Assembly (NCBI GenBank): GCA_042663485.1
Contig: JBHTAF010000001.1
DNA: 64,000 bases
From: Natronosalvus sp042663485
GTDB taxonomy: Archaea; Halobacteriota; Halobacteria; Halobacteriales; Natrialbaceae
Reading direction: 5' to 3' (one strand)
Both the position numbers and the translations under genes were made by a program. Below, in pieces: positions 52,405 to 61,629 of this stretch. Position 1 is the first letter of the stretch. Every line of letters begins with the position of its first letter. Below the pieces are notes generated by a model. It did no database searches. It was not told where the DNA came from and saw only the letters and a program-made list of their open reading frames with translations.

Positions 52405-52653
52405 TCAATCGAGAATAGTGACTTCGCCGTCGCTCTCGACGACCATCTCGTACCCACAGAACGTGAACGTTACTTCGCCGGGGCTCCGCGGGGTGCCATC
52501 TTCGCGCGGTGCAAATAGGGAGTCGAGCGCTTCTGGATTCAGAACGTCGTAGAGAGCATCGTACTCGGGAGGTTCGATTTCGACAGGGTCGACACCCTCT
52601 TCTCTGGCAACGGCTTCGACGATGCGGAAACTAAGAGGAATTCCTTCGTTCAT
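52405..52653 (-). CDS. HalOD1-domain protein
   Basis: An 82-residue protein consisting of one HalOD1 output domain (LSFRIVEAVAREEGVDPVEIEPPEYDALYDVLNPEALDSLF, then VTFTFCGYEMVVESDGEVTILD). HalOD1 is a haloarchaeal putative signalling output domain, often attached to receivers; here it stands alone. The ATG at 52653 (MNEGIPLSF) is chosen. An earlier in-frame start near 52782 would add 43 residues that do not look like the family. Confidence 0.8.
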   Translation of the reverse strand: MNEGIPLSFRIVEAVAREEGVDPVEIEPPEYDALYDVLNPEALDSLFAPREDGTPRSPGEVTFTFCGYEMVVESDGEVTILD

Positions 52654-53113
52654 GCTCGATCGGTCGGCTGACAGTAGCATTGGCGGATGCTTTACACGGT
52701 TGGATATAAAACCTGTGGCCTCAAGCCCCTCTTGCTGCACATTTCTATACACCAATGATATATAATGGTCATTACTAATCAATTTGGGAATCTATTTTAT
52801 TATAAAATTAGTACTGTCAGCGTAGTCTGAACGAGTTCAATGGGGAACTCGAGAGTGTAATCACGCATTGAACGTCTGGATTCTATGAAACAGTCGGTCA
52901 ATTGGCCGAACGTCACAGGTGGTTACAATTTTTACCGGGTTTCTCGCTATCAACCACGTGATAGAGTGACACGCACAACGACTGTTCGACAGCAGGTAAA
53001 CACGGGCTGTTCCTGCACTCGTACGAACCGCTCGAGGTGGGCGTGTACAGCTCCACGCCGAATCGGGCGACCGTCCGCGCCGCTCGACGTCAACAGTGAC
53101 AATCGCGAGAAGG
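52654..53113. other. Intergenic stretch of low GC content upstream of HalOD1 and tRNA-Thr
   Basis: 460 bp, strongly AT-rich between 52745 and 52960 (for example TTTATTATAAAATTAGTACTG near 52793-52813), unlike the rest of the window. It should carry the HalOD1 promoter. No coding frame is believed. Such AT patches are typical for regulated promoters or past insertions, but no element ends are seen. Confidence 0.4.
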
Positions 53114-53187
53114 AGCCAGGGACGGGATTTGAACCCGTGAACTCTCGATTACAAGTCGAGTGCATGTACCACCCATGCTCCCCTGGC
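53114..53187 (-). tRNA. tRNA-Thr (anticodon UGU)
   Basis: A complete cloverleaf on the minus strand without CCA. The 5' acceptor strand is GCCAGGG (53187-53181) and the 3' strand CCCTGGC (53121-53115), with discriminator U at 53114. The anticodon stem CTCGA/TCGAG encloses the loop CTTGTAA, so the anticodon is TGT, reading threonine codons ACA/ACG. The T arm has ACGGG-TTCAAAT-CCCGT. No intron is present. Confidence 0.97.
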
Positions 53188-53202
53188 GCGGTCTGTGAGT
53201 TA

Positions 53203-53718
53203 TCACTCGTCCTTTGAGTGTGTATCGTTTTCGGCCGGCCGGTCGAGTTTGCGCTCGAGACCGACCCTGAACGGGTCGTACCCGGCCTCGCGGTAGAAGC
53301 GCCTGGCCGCCTCGTTGTCGGCCATCGCCTCGAGAATCAGTCGGTCGACGCCGCGATCGGCGAAGCTGACCTCGACGCGGTCGAGTAACGCCGATCCGAT
53401 TCCCTGGCCGCGGTAGTCGGGGTCGACGTAGAGGTTCGAGAGCAGGCCACGCGTACACGCCAGCTCGAGCGCGCCGTGTTCGACGGAGAAGGACGCGAAT
53501 CCGACGACTCGGTCCCCGTCTCTGGCGACCAACAGTCCGTCGTCGACCTGGTGGGCGCCGAGGGTCGCCCGCATCGTCTCCCGGTTTTCCTCCGGGCGAA
53601 CGACGGAGCCGTGTCGGCGCTGGTCGGTCGCGAGGCGGACCCAGCACTCGGTGACGGCCTCGAGGTCGTCACTCGTTGCCGGTTCGATCACGAGGTCGAG
53701 GTCGTCACCGGCCGTCAT
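53203..53718 (-). CDS. GNAT-family N-acetyltransferase
   Basis: A 171-residue acetyltransferase. The acetyl-CoA loop is LYVDPDYRGQGIGSALLD (Q/RxxGxG/A present), followed by EAMADNEAARRFYREAGY. The ATG at 53718 begins MTAGDDLDLVIEPATSDDLEAV, the usual first strand. Upstream in frame lies a repeat-rich, non-coding stretch. Acceptor unknown. It begins 15 bp away from the tRNA-Thr 5' end on the same strand. Confidence 0.88.
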   Translation of the reverse strand: MTAGDDLDLVIEPATSDDLEAVTECWVRLATDQRRHGSVVRPEENRETMRATLGAHQVDDGLLVARDGDRVVGFASFSVEHGALELACTRGLLSNLYVDPDYRGQGIGSALLDRVEVSFADRGVDRLILEAMADNEAARRFYREAGYDPFRVGLERKLDRPAENDTHSKDE

Positions 53719-53757
53719 TCGTGGGTGGGCGGCACTCGAGGAGAGTTCACTAACACT

Positions 53758-53883
53758 GGCGGCTCGAGACACGGACGTCGCTGCTCGAACGATGTGTGCT
53801 GTCGCTCGAGGAACGAGCGCCATCGCGAGAGACACGGATATCGCCGCTCGAGGTACAGGCCTCGCCGCTCGAGATGCCCGGGC
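53758..53883. repeat. Degenerate tandem repeat of about 21 bp around CTCGAG
   Basis: Five to six units of 18-24 bp with the pattern GCCGCTCGAGRNACNGRYNTC (units near 53758, 53780, 53804, 53825, 53843 and 53864). They fill the space between the GNAT start and the stop of the CBS-domain gene, 48 bp past that stop on the minus strand. Reading them as protein gives an Ala/Arg/Ser-rich non-haloarchaeal composition. Confidence 0.5.
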
Positions 53884-53931
53884 GAACGAGCCACGGTCCG
53901 CATCGACCGGCCACACAGCTCAGCGGGCACG

Positions 53932-54510
53932 TCACACCTGCCGACAGTCCACACAGACCAGCTGGCCGTTGGCCTCCTGGAGCGAGTCAGTGAGCGTCCC
54001 ACACGCCTCACAAACGCCCTGCGTGCTGAACTCCTCACCGCCGTTGGTCGCGTACTCGTCCGAGAGAGACGCGTTGCCCTCGTTCGTGACGCCGACGCCC
54101 TCGGCGGCCGGTTGGCTCGTCGCGCCGTGGAACGACCCCGCGACGGCGATGACGTCGCGCTGGGTCAGAACGCCGACGAGTTCGCCGTTTTCCTCCACTG
54201 CGAGGTTGCGAATGTTCTGACTCGCCATCGTGTCGGCAGCATCGGTCAGTGAACGGTCGGTCTCGATCGTGAGTACCGGCGACGTCATGACGTCCCCAAC
54301 CGTCGTTTCGGCGGGGTCGTCCTCGTCTTCGACGACGCCCAGGACGTCCCACTCGGTCATGATGCCGACGGCCTCGGATCCCCGGACGACGAGCACGCAG
54401 CCGGCGCGCTCCTCGCGCATCAACTGTACGGCACCGAGCACGGTGTCGGATTCGCTCACGCCGACGTATTCAGTTGTCAGGGTGTCCCTGACCGACAGAT
54501 CCGATTCCAT
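53932..54510 (-). CDS. CBS-domain pair protein with C-terminal zinc ribbon
   Basis: A 192-residue protein. Two CBS motifs at about residues 5-65 (VGVSESDTVLGAVQLMREERAGCVLVVRGSEAVGIMTEWDVL) and 70-130 (VGDVMTSPVLTIETDRSLTDAADTMASQNIRNLAVEENGELVGVLTQRDVI), cited for position, form an adenosyl-ligand-binding Bateman module. A four-Cys ribbon closes the chain (GVCEACGTLTDSL, LVCVDCRQV). The combination is common in haloarchaea; the partner is unknown. The ATG at 54510 is preferred to a GTG at 54522. Confidence 0.88.
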   Translation of the reverse strand: MESDLSVRDTLTTEYVGVSESDTVLGAVQLMREERAGCVLVVRGSEAVGIMTEWDVLGVVEDEDDPAETTVGDVMTSPVLTIETDRSLTDAADTMASQNIRNLAVEENGELVGVLTQRDVIAVAGSFHGATSQPAAEGVGVTNEGNASLSDEYATNGGEEFSTQGVCEACGTLTDSLQEANGQLVCVDCRQV

Positions 54511-54613
54511 ATCGAAATACACAGCCCAAACGACCTAAAAGGTACCTCCGACACGTATATACGGTCACACACTGAAGTTTCGCTTTCTGTCGTGCTCGAA
54601 ATTCGGTGTTGGG

Positions 54614-55369
54614 TCAGAACTCGACGCGCGTCCCGTTCGCCCGACAGTGCTCGAGGGCGCGTTTCGCCGCGTACCCCGCCTCGTGCGCGCTCGCTCCTGT
54701 GCCGACGCCAACCTGCATGGTCACGTCGACCGCCGACTCGACGTGTTCGATGGCCTCGAGGTAGTCCGCTCGCTCGAGGTCGGGACAGACCACGATGACG
54801 TTGTCGCCCCCGACGAAAAACGAGAGGCTGCCGTGGGCGTGGCGCATGTGGCGCATGAGCGCAGCGTAGCCCTGTTCGATCTCGATGAAGCTATCGAAGG
54901 CGTTGAGTTCGTCGGTGTACTGGCCGGTCGCGTCGATCACGTCGAAGTGAGCGATCTGGACGTCCCCGTCTGTTCGGTGGGCGTCGTCGATGGTTCGGCC
55001 CTCGAGGATCTCGCGGCGATGCTCGTCCTGGGCGCTGCCGGCGTCCTGGATCAGGCTCGTCGCGTCCGAGAGCGCCTGAACCGGGGTCGTCCCCGTCGCG
55101 ACGCCGAGGCTCAGGGTGACCGGGTAGCGGTTGCCGACGGACTCCTGGATCAGCGCGTGATCCTCGAAATCGAGGCCGTTCGTGACGGCGATCATGTTGT
55201 CGAATCGTGTGAAGAAGACGTAGCCGTCGCGGGCGCCGATGTACTGCGATAGGTCGGCGTACAGTCGCGACTGGAGCGTCTGGAGGTCGGCTTCCCGTCG
55301 CGGTTCCGGCGTCACGGTCCACGGTCCGTAGTTGTCGATCTGAAAGAGCGTCACCTGCGTGTTCGTCAC
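54614..55369 (-). CDS. gch3: GTP cyclohydrolase III (archaeal, IIa type)
   Basis: A 251-residue enzyme that converts GTP to 2-amino-5-formylamino-6-ribofuranosylamino-4(3H)-pyrimidinone phosphate, the first step of archaeal riboflavin and F420 synthesis. Family traits: start QVTLFQIDNYGPWTVTPEPRREADLQ, the GGDN motif (FFVGGDNVIVVCPD, shared with nucleotidyl-cyclase folds) and C-terminal GVGTGASAHEAGYAAKRALE. The GTG start at 55369 gives the full family N-terminus. Confidence 0.94.
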   Translation of the reverse strand: MTNTQVTLFQIDNYGPWTVTPEPRREADLQTLQSRLYADLSQYIGARDGYVFFTRFDNMIAVTNGLDFEDHALIQESVGNRYPVTLSLGVATGTTPVQALSDATSLIQDAGSAQDEHRREILEGRTIDDAHRTDGDVQIAHFDVIDATGQYTDELNAFDSFIEIEQGYAALMRHMRHAHGSLSFFVGGDNVIVVCPDLERADYLEAIEHVESAVDVTMQVGVGTGASAHEAGYAAKRALEHCRANGTRVEF

Positions 55370-55576
55370 GGTACTCGTCCGTTTCGAACGATATCGTATA
55401 AGCGATACGTAATCCAGATTCGTGATGGGGGTTCGAGGTGACTCGAGCGGAGGTCTACTCGACTACGCGGCCGCTCAAGGAACGGTCACTGGTCGGGCGA
55501 CTCGAGTCGACGGATACTGAGAACGGAGACGAAAACGAGAACGGCGCACCGACGGCCGATCAAAAGGACGCGTCGA

Positions 55577-55897
55577 TTAGGCCGACTTCGTCTCGGGGTT
55601 CGCGCCAACCGGGTGGTAGTCCCAGAAGTTCCCCTCCCGCATGGCCGCGCCGACCGCCTTGTGCATGTCCGTGATCGTCTCGAACTCCGGCTCGTCGACG
55701 TACTCGAAGATGTCCGCGAGTGCGACGACCGACTGGTGGTTGATCCGGATGGGTTCGTCGCCGTGGGCCTCGACGAACGCGTCGCGCTCGAGCGGGAAGT
55801 CCTCCTCCTCGTCGACTTTCTTGGCGATGATCGCCATGTCGAACTTGCGCATCCCTTCGCTACCCTCCTCCCCATCGGGGTCGTGTGGCCAGTCCAT
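55577..55897 (-). CDS. Conserved haloarchaeal protein (DUF5785-like)
   Basis: A 106-residue protein starting MDWPHDPDGEEGSEGMRKFDMAI; the remainder has KKVDEEEDFPLERDAFVEAHGDEPIRINHQSVVALADIFEYV, in conserved short pieces. No catalytic motif. The acidic compact fold is well conserved in haloarchaea, as I recall, as a DUF family. Located between gch3 and the CoA-transferase, all leftward. The role is unknown. Confidence 0.75.
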   Translation of the reverse strand: MDWPHDPDGEEGSEGMRKFDMAIIAKKVDEEEDFPLERDAFVEAHGDEPIRINHQSVVALADIFEYVDEPEFETITDMHKAVGAAMREGNFWDYHPVGANPETKSA

Positions 55898-55972
55898 ACC
55901 AGAGCGTGGGCCCGGGGGGCGCAAAAGGGTTACTCTCCGCGAGCGACGCACAGCGGATGCGACGGCCGCTGC

Positions 55973-57145
55973 TCAATCGGATTCCGCCGTTCGAACCGCA
56001 TCCTCGAGCACCTCCTCGCGGTGTTCGTCGAGCAGCGGCGCGCGCCCGCGAGGCCGTGGCGGCGTCTCGCTCATCTTGATCGGACTGCCCGCGATTTCGA
56101 TTTCGCGGTCGGCCCCGGGTTGAGCCACCGAAACGAGCATCTCGCGCGCGTGCACGTGCGAGTCGTCGAAGATGTCCGCCGTGTTCTGGACGGGCGCGAC
56201 GGGTACTCGGCCCTCGAGCGCGTCGCAGATTTCGTCACACGTGCGCTCGCGCGTCCAGTCGAGGATGGCCGCCCGAAGCGTTTCTCGGTTACTGAGCCGG
56301 CTCGAGGCGTCCGGGTACTCGGCGGCGAGGTCCGGACTATCCATCGTCTCACAGAGGGCGTTCCAGTGGTTCGAACCGAACGCGGCGATCACGACGTGGC
56401 CGTCGGCAGCCTCGAAGGCGTCGTACGGAAAGAGGGTCGGATGGGAGTTCCCCTGACGCGTCGGCGCCTCGCCGGTGTAGGAGTGCTGGTATATCGCCCG
56501 TTCGGTCATGCTGATCATCGCGTCGTACATCGCGGTGTCGACGTACTGGCCCTCGCCGGTTCGCTCGCGGTGGTGCAACGCAGCGAGGATGCCGACGCAG
56601 TTCAGCGTCGCCGTGAACAGGTCGCCGATGCCGGGGCCGACTTTCGTCGGCGGGCCGTCCTCCTGGCCGGTGATCTCCATGACGCCGCCCAGCGCCTGCG
56701 CGACGAGGTCGAACGACGGCTGGCCCTGTCGGTGCGTCTCGCCCGTCCGTGGGTCCCCAAAGCCCCGAATCGAGGAGTAGATCAGTTCCGGGTTGTGCTC
56801 AGCGAGCGTCTCGTAACCCAGGTCGAACCGCTCCATCGTGCCCGCGCGGTAGTTCTCGACGACGACATCGGCTTCTTCGACGAGCGAGAGGAAGGCCTCG
56901 CGGTCACGCTCGGCCCCGAGGTCCAGCTCGAGGCTCCGCTTCCCGCGGTTGACGCTCTGGAAGTAGCCACCGTAGGCCTCCGCCTGGGCGCTTTCGACGA
57001 ACGGCGGGTTCGGTCGAATGAGGTCCCCACCCGGCCGTTCGATTTTGACGACGTCTGCGCCCATGTCCGCGAGCAACATCGTACAGTACGGTCCGGCGAG
57101 CACCTGCGTTAGATCCAACACGCGAAGCGAGGAGAGCGCTCCCAT
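55973..57145 (-). CDS. mct: Succinyl-CoA:mesaconate CoA-transferase (CaiB/BaiF family)
   Basis: A 390-residue family III CoA-transferase. Typical are LRVLDLTQVLAGPYCTMLLADMGADVVKIERPGGD at the start, VVENYRAGTMERFDLGYE, and the catalytic Asp region QPSFDLVAQALGGVMEITG. Being divergent from and 150 bp away from the glutamate mutase genes, it fits the transferase that activates mesaconate to mesaconyl-CoA in the methylaspartate cycle. Other CaiB-type activities (for instance for carnitine or mesaconyl C1-C4 transfer) remain possible. Confidence 0.88.
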   Translation of the reverse strand: MGALSSLRVLDLTQVLAGPYCTMLLADMGADVVKIERPGGDLIRPNPPFVESAQAEAYGGYFQSVNRGKRSLELDLGAERDREAFLSLVEEADVVVENYRAGTMERFDLGYETLAEHNPELIYSSIRGFGDPRTGETHRQGQPSFDLVAQALGGVMEITGQEDGPPTKVGPGIGDLFTATLNCVGILAALHHRERTGEGQYVDTAMYDAMISMTERAIYQHSYTGEAPTRQGNSHPTLFPYDAFEAADGHVVIAAFGSNHWNALCETMDSPDLAAEYPDASSRLSNRETLRAAILDWTRERTCDEICDALEGRVPVAPVQNTADIFDDSHVHAREMLVSVAQPGADREIEIAGSPIKMSETPPRPRGRAPLLDEHREEVLEDAVRTAESD

Positions 57146-57295
57146 GCCCTGACCTCACGTAATGGAGATAAAAACCTTTACTATAAATCATGATGGTGTC
57201 ATAGAGTCCCACAGGAGGGCCGTTAAGGTGTATTAGGAGTATTATCATGATCGACCATTAACTTTAAACACAGGTCTATCATGGTTGTGCACACA
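57146..57295. promoter_or_regulatory. Divergent promoter of the methylaspartate cycle genes
   Basis: Between mct and mamA. ATCATGAT, a perfect palindrome, occurs twice (57187-57194 and 57244-57251), 57 bp apart, one near each promoter, suggesting a shared regulator. CTTTAAAC at 57262-57269 is about 27-34 bp before the ATG at 57296. GATAAAAACC (57167-57176) is at the matching place, 22-31 bp, before the mct ATG. Both suit leaderless transcripts. Confidence 0.55.
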
Positions 57296-57742
57296 ATGTC
57301 CCGCACGGTCGTTCTCGGGGTCATCGGGTCCGACGCCCACGTCGTCGGCATCACGATCCTCGAGCAGGCGTTCGCTGCAGCAGGCTTCGAAGTCATCAAC
57401 CTCGGCGTCCAGACCTCCCAGGAGGAGTTCGCCGACGCCGCCAGCGAGCACGACGCCGAGGCCGTACTGGTCTCCTCGCTGTACGGCCACGCCGAGCAGG
57501 ACTGCCAGGGGTTCCAGGAGACGCTCGAGGCCCACGATGTCGACGCGGTGACTTACATCGGCGGCAACCTCGCCGTCGGCCAGGACGACTTCGAGCAGAC
57601 TCGCGAGACCTTCCACGAACTGGGATTCGACCGCGTCTTCGACGCCGAGACCCAACCCGAGGAGGCGATCGCGGCCCTGAAGCGCGACCTCCAGCTCACG
57701 GCTACGGAGCAAGAACGAGACCGGGCCACCGTCACCTCGTAG
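57296..57742 (+). CDS. mamA: Glutamate mutase (methylaspartate mutase), S subunit
   Basis: A 148-residue B12-binding subunit. The cobalamin motif D-x-H-x-x-G is seen in VIGSDAHVVGITIL, and the later GG of GGNLAVGQ completes the nucleotide-loop pocket. With subunit E it isomerises L-glutamate to L-threo-3-methylaspartate. An in-frame ATG at 57281 gives five more residues (MVVHT); 57296 is preferred from the TATA spacing. The E-subunit gene begins directly after its stop codon. Confidence 0.95.
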   Translation: MSRTVVLGVIGSDAHVVGITILEQAFAAAGFEVINLGVQTSQEEFADAASEHDAEAVLVSSLYGHAEQDCQGFQETLEAHDVDAVTYIGGNLAVGQDDFEQTRETFHELGFDRVFDAETQPEEAIAALKRDLQLTATEQERDRATVTS

Positions 57743-59188
57743 ATGATACGCGACGAGCGCATTCCGGCCGAGGAGTTGCAACGCATCGACGCGGCCCTCC
57801 GCGAGAACTGGCCCACCGGGGAGGCCGTCGACTTCGACGAAGCCGTCGAGTTCCACGAGTCGCTGCCGCCCGCGAAACGCTTCGCGGACGTACTCGAGTC
57901 GGCCAACCGCCCGCTCTTGCAACCGAGGGCGGGCGTTCCACGCCTCGAGGATCAGATCGGCCTGCTCGAGTACCTTCACTCGGAGGGCGAGGCAGACCTC
58001 CTGCCGACGACCATCGACTCCTACACGCGCGACAACGAGTACGGAAAGGCCGAGGAGGGACTCGAGGCCGCCCGCGAGTCGGGCGAAGACACCCTCAACG
58101 GCTTCCCGGCGGTCAACCACGGCATCGCCGGCTGTCGCGAGTTGATCGAGGCCGTCGACGCGCCGATCGAGGTCCGCCACGGGACCCCCGACGCTCGTCT
58201 GCTGGCCGCAGTCACCTTCGCTGGCGGCTTCCAGAGCTTCGAGGGTGGCCCGATTTCCTACAACATCCCCTACACCAAACGCCACGACCTGGCGACGACT
58301 ATCGAACACTGGCAGTTCGTCGACCGGTTGGCCGGCGCGTACACCGAACGCGGCGTCCGTATCAACCGCGAGCCGTTCGGCCCGCTCACGGGGACACTCG
58401 TCCCCCCGAGCATCGCCATCACGGTGATGGTGCTCGAGGGGCTGCTCGCCGCCACGCAGGGCGTGCGTTCGCTTACGCTGGGCTACGGTCAGGTCGGGAA
58501 CGTCGTCCAGGACGTGGCCGCACTCCGCGCACTCCGATCCCTCGGCGAGGAGTACCTCCCCAACGAGGTGTGCGTCACTACGGTCTTCCACGAGTGGATG
58601 GGCGGGTTCCCGCCCGACGAGGCGCGGGCGAACGGCGTCATCGGCCTCGGCGGCATAACCGCGGCCATCGCCCGCCCCGACAAGGTCATCACGAAATCGC
58701 CCCAGGAGTTCCAGGGTGTTCCGACGAAGGAGGCGAACGCAGCCGGCCTCCGAACTACGAGACAGATCATCGACATGGCACTCGAACAGGACATCGACAT
58801 CGACGGCATCGACGAGGAACAGGATCTGATCGAACGCGAGACCCGCTGTCTCCTCGAGGCGGTCCTCGAGCACGGCGACGGTGACGTTGCCCGTGGCACC
58901 ATCCGGGCGTTCGAGTCGGGCGCGCTCGACGTTCCCTTCGCGCCGAGCGATAGCGCTCGCGGGGCGGTCCTCCCAGCCCGCGACGACGACGGCCGCGTCC
59001 GCATCCTCGAGTTCGCCGACCTCGCGATGAGCGACGAGGTCAAGGAGATCCACGCCGCACGCCTCACCCAGCGGGCCGAAACCGAGGGGCGCGAGCAGTC
59101 GTTCCGCATGGTCGCCGACGACGTCGACGCGATCAGCGACGGCCGCCTCATTGGCCGGCCGAACGGGGGTGACACCCGTGCAGATTGA
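57743..59188 (+). CDS. mamB: Glutamate mutase (methylaspartate mutase), E subunit
   Basis: A 481-residue TIM-barrel subunit. Family text includes FHESLPPAKRFADVL, PLLQPRAGVPRLEDQIGLLEYL, VNHGIAGCRELIEAVDAPIEVRHGTPDARLL, GGPISYNIPYTKRHDL, and LTLGYGQVGNVVQDVAALRAL. Its ATG directly follows the TAG of mamA, so stoichiometric expression is expected. Carbon flux: acetyl-CoA through citrate and 2-oxoglutarate to glutamate, then this rearrangement. Confidence 0.96.
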   Translation: MIRDERIPAEELQRIDAALRENWPTGEAVDFDEAVEFHESLPPAKRFADVLESANRPLLQPRAGVPRLEDQIGLLEYLHSEGEADLLPTTIDSYTRDNEYGKAEEGLEAARESGEDTLNGFPAVNHGIAGCRELIEAVDAPIEVRHGTPDARLLAAVTFAGGFQSFEGGPISYNIPYTKRHDLATTIEHWQFVDRLAGAYTERGVRINREPFGPLTGTLVPPSIAITVMVLEGLLAATQGVRSLTLGYGQVGNVVQDVAALRALRSLGEEYLPNEVCVTTVFHEWMGGFPPDEARANGVIGLGGITAAIARPDKVITKSPQEFQGVPTKEANAAGLRTTRQIIDMALEQDIDIDGIDEEQDLIERETRCLLEAVLEHGDGDVARGTIRAFESGALDVPFAPSDSARGAVLPARDDDGRVRILEFADLAMSDEVKEIHAARLTQRAETEGREQSFRMVADDVDAISDGRLIGRPNGGDTRAD

Positions 59189-60458
59189 ATCAGTCCGAGC
59201 AACTCCCGGGGTCTCCGGCTTCTACACCGACGACCAGCTGGCCATCAAGCGCGGCGCCCGCGAGGACGGCTTCGCCTACGCAGGTGAGCCGCTCACCGAC
59301 GGCTTCGAGTCGGTCCGCCAGGCGGGCGAAGCCCTGCTCGTCGACCTCGAGTTGAGCGACGGGACGGTCGTTCGCGGCGACTGCGCGGCCGTCCAGTACT
59401 CCGGGGCGGGCGGGCGCGACCCGCTCTTTCGTGCCGCCGAGTACGCCCCACTGGTCGAGGGGGCGGTCGCCGACGCGCTCGTCGGCCGCGACCCGATCGA
59501 CTTCGGCGAGAACGCGGCCGTGCTCGAGGGACTTCGCCAGGACGGCTCCCGACTGCACACCGCCGTCCGCTACGGCGTCTCCCAGGCCCTCCTCGCCGGG
59601 GCCGCGCGCACGCGCGTGACGACTATGACAGACGTGCTCGCAGACGTGCTCGGGACGGAACCGGCGACCGAGCCGGTCCCCGTCTTCGGCCAGTCCGGCG
59701 ACGACCGTCGACGAAACGCCGAGAAGATGCTGCTCAAGGGCGTTCCCGTCCTCCCACACGGGCTGTTCAACAGCCCCTCGAAGCTCGGCCCCGAGGGCGA
59801 GAACCTGATCGCCTACCTCGAGTGGCTCCGCGAGCGAAGCAGCGAACTGGGTCCCGAGGGCTACGAACCACGCTTCCATATCGACGTTTACGGTACGATC
59901 GGGGAGCTATTCGGTGTTCCCTTCGACAGCGACGCGATTCTCGAGTACTTCGCCGACCTCGAGGCCGCCGCGGGGCCGATCCCCCTCCAGATCGAGGGAC
60001 CGATGGACGTGGGAACACGCGAGGACCAGATTCGCGCGATGGCCGAACTGCGCGACGGGCTCTCGTCGGCAGGCGTGGAGGTCGACATCGTGGCCGACGA
60101 GTGGTGCAACACGCTCGCGGACGTCCAGGCGTTCGTCGACGCCGGGGCGGCCGACCTCGTCCAGGTGAAGACGCCGGACCTCGGAGGGATTCAGCGGAGC
60201 GGCGAGGCCGTCCGCTACTGCGAGGGAACCGACACGCGCGCGTACCTCGGGGGCACCTGCAACGAGACGGACGTCTCTGCTCGAGCCTGTGCACACGTCG
60301 CACTCGCGACGGACGCCGCCCAGGTGCTTGCCAAGCCCGGCATGGGGTTCGACGAGGGCTACATGATCGTCGAGAACGAGATGCGCCGGACGCTCGCCCG
60401 CCGCGGGCACGCGGCGACCGCCTCGAGCGAACCGGAGGAGGTGACTGCCGATGACTGA
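59178..60458 (+). CDS. mal: Methylaspartate ammonia-lyase
   Basis: A 426-residue enolase-superfamily enzyme removing ammonia from 3-methylaspartate to give mesaconate. GSDD-like QSGDDRRRNAEKMLLKGVPVLPHGLFNS carries the active-site His, and the catalytic Lys is in ADLVQVKTPDLGGIQRS; IEGPMDVG provides a metal ligand. The GTG at 59178 (MQIESVRATPGVSGFY) overlaps mamB by 11 bp; an earlier start would overlap by 38 bp and adds unrelated residues. Confidence 0.95.
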   Translation: MQIESVRATPGVSGFYTDDQLAIKRGAREDGFAYAGEPLTDGFESVRQAGEALLVDLELSDGTVVRGDCAAVQYSGAGGRDPLFRAAEYAPLVEGAVADALVGRDPIDFGENAAVLEGLRQDGSRLHTAVRYGVSQALLAGAARTRVTTMTDVLADVLGTEPATEPVPVFGQSGDDRRRNAEKMLLKGVPVLPHGLFNSPSKLGPEGENLIAYLEWLRERSSELGPEGYEPRFHIDVYGTIGELFGVPFDSDAILEYFADLEAAAGPIPLQIEGPMDVGTREDQIRAMAELRDGLSSAGVEVDIVADEWCNTLADVQAFVDAGAADLVQVKTPDLGGIQRSGEAVRYCEGTDTRAYLGGTCNETDVSARACAHVALATDAAQVLAKPGMGFDEGYMIVENEMRRTLARRGHAATASSEPEEVTADD

Positions 60459-61596
60459 TGCCGACGCGGACGGTTCGCGAGACGATAACGACTCGGGTGC
60501 CAGGAACGACCTCGAGTGGACCGACCCCGACACCTTCACCAGCGCGCTCGAGCGAGCGGGCATCCGCGAGAAAGGACACTACTTCGAGGACTTCGCGGAG
60601 GGAGATGTGATCCAGCACGAACCCGGACTCCGGCTGACTCGCTGGGGGAACGAACTGTGGACGAGCCAGACGCTGAACCACGACCCTGTGTACTGGCGCG
60701 CGGACGTCGCCAGCGACCGCGGGTATGACGAACCGCCGATCCACCCGGACTACCTGCTGGCGGCCACCCTCGGGTGTACCGTCGAGGACCTGAGCGAGAA
60801 AGGCGGCTACTTCCTTGGCCGGACGAACGTCCGCTTTCCGGCCGACGTCGTCGCTCCGGGGACCGACCTGCGCGTCGAGAGCGAAGTCCTGACTACGAAG
60901 GGGTCGAACTCGAGACCAGACTACGGCATCGTCACCTGGGCGACCCGCGGGTACGACGCCGGAACGGGGAAAACGCTCTGCACCTACGAGCGAACGAACA
61001 TGATCCCGCGATGCGAGCGCCTCGAGACGGACGGGAGCGGCGTCGAGGCCGACGGCGGCGGCCGCCCGTCGGATACCGAACGTGCCGTGAGTGCACTCCC
61101 CGAGACGTTCGTCACCCCCGAGGGCGACGCGTTCGAGGACTTCGAGGCCGCCCTCGAGACGGCCGAGAACCGGGACGCCGTCGTCGCCTACCGCCACGAA
61201 CGCGGGCGGACGATGGACGACGTGACCGTCGCGACCCTGCCGCTGGCGACGCTCAATACCGCAAAACAACACCACAACGCCGACGCGATGGCCGACGCGC
61301 CGTCGGGAGGGATCGTCGCCTACGGCGACGTGACGCGCTCGACGGCGCTGGGCCACGCTCGCTCGGACGAGCGAACCCACCGCGAAGTCGGCTTCGAGGA
61401 CGAACGCTTCCACGCGTTCGTCACCCCCGGCGACACCGTCTACTGCTTCACGCGCGTCCTCGAGACGAGTCGCGAGACGACGACCGCGAACGAGCGGGCG
61501 GGGACCGTCCGCTTCCAGCACGTCGCATTCAACCAGCGCGACGAGCCGGTGTACTCCGGGATTCGAACCGCCGAGATACTGACTCGAGACGACTGA
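60451..61596 (+). CDS. mch: Mesaconyl-CoA hydratase
   Basis: A 381-residue double-hotdog MaoC protein that hydrates mesaconyl-C1-CoA to beta-methylmalyl-CoA. First half: GHYFEDFAEGDVIQHEPGLRLT and TSQTLNHDPVYWRADVAS; second half: LETAENRDAVVAYRHERGRTMDDVTV, LNTAKQHHNADAM. The fused two-hotdog layout is the one described for the haloarchaeal cycle. Its ATG overlaps the mal stop by 8 bp. The N-terminal 30 residues are acidic and disordered. Confidence 0.94.
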   Translation: MTDADADGSRDDNDSGARNDLEWTDPDTFTSALERAGIREKGHYFEDFAEGDVIQHEPGLRLTRWGNELWTSQTLNHDPVYWRADVASDRGYDEPPIHPDYLLAATLGCTVEDLSEKGGYFLGRTNVRFPADVVAPGTDLRVESEVLTTKGSNSRPDYGIVTWATRGYDAGTGKTLCTYERTNMIPRCERLETDGSGVEADGGGRPSDTERAVSALPETFVTPEGDAFEDFEAALETAENRDAVVAYRHERGRTMDDVTVATLPLATLNTAKQHHNADAMADAPSGGIVAYGDVTRSTALGHARSDERTHREVGFEDERFHAFVTPGDTVYCFTRVLETSRETTTANERAGTVRFQHVAFNQRDEPVYSGIRTAEILTRDD

Positions 61597-61629
61597 AGCG
61601 AGTCCAACGATACAACGGCCACACTCCCA

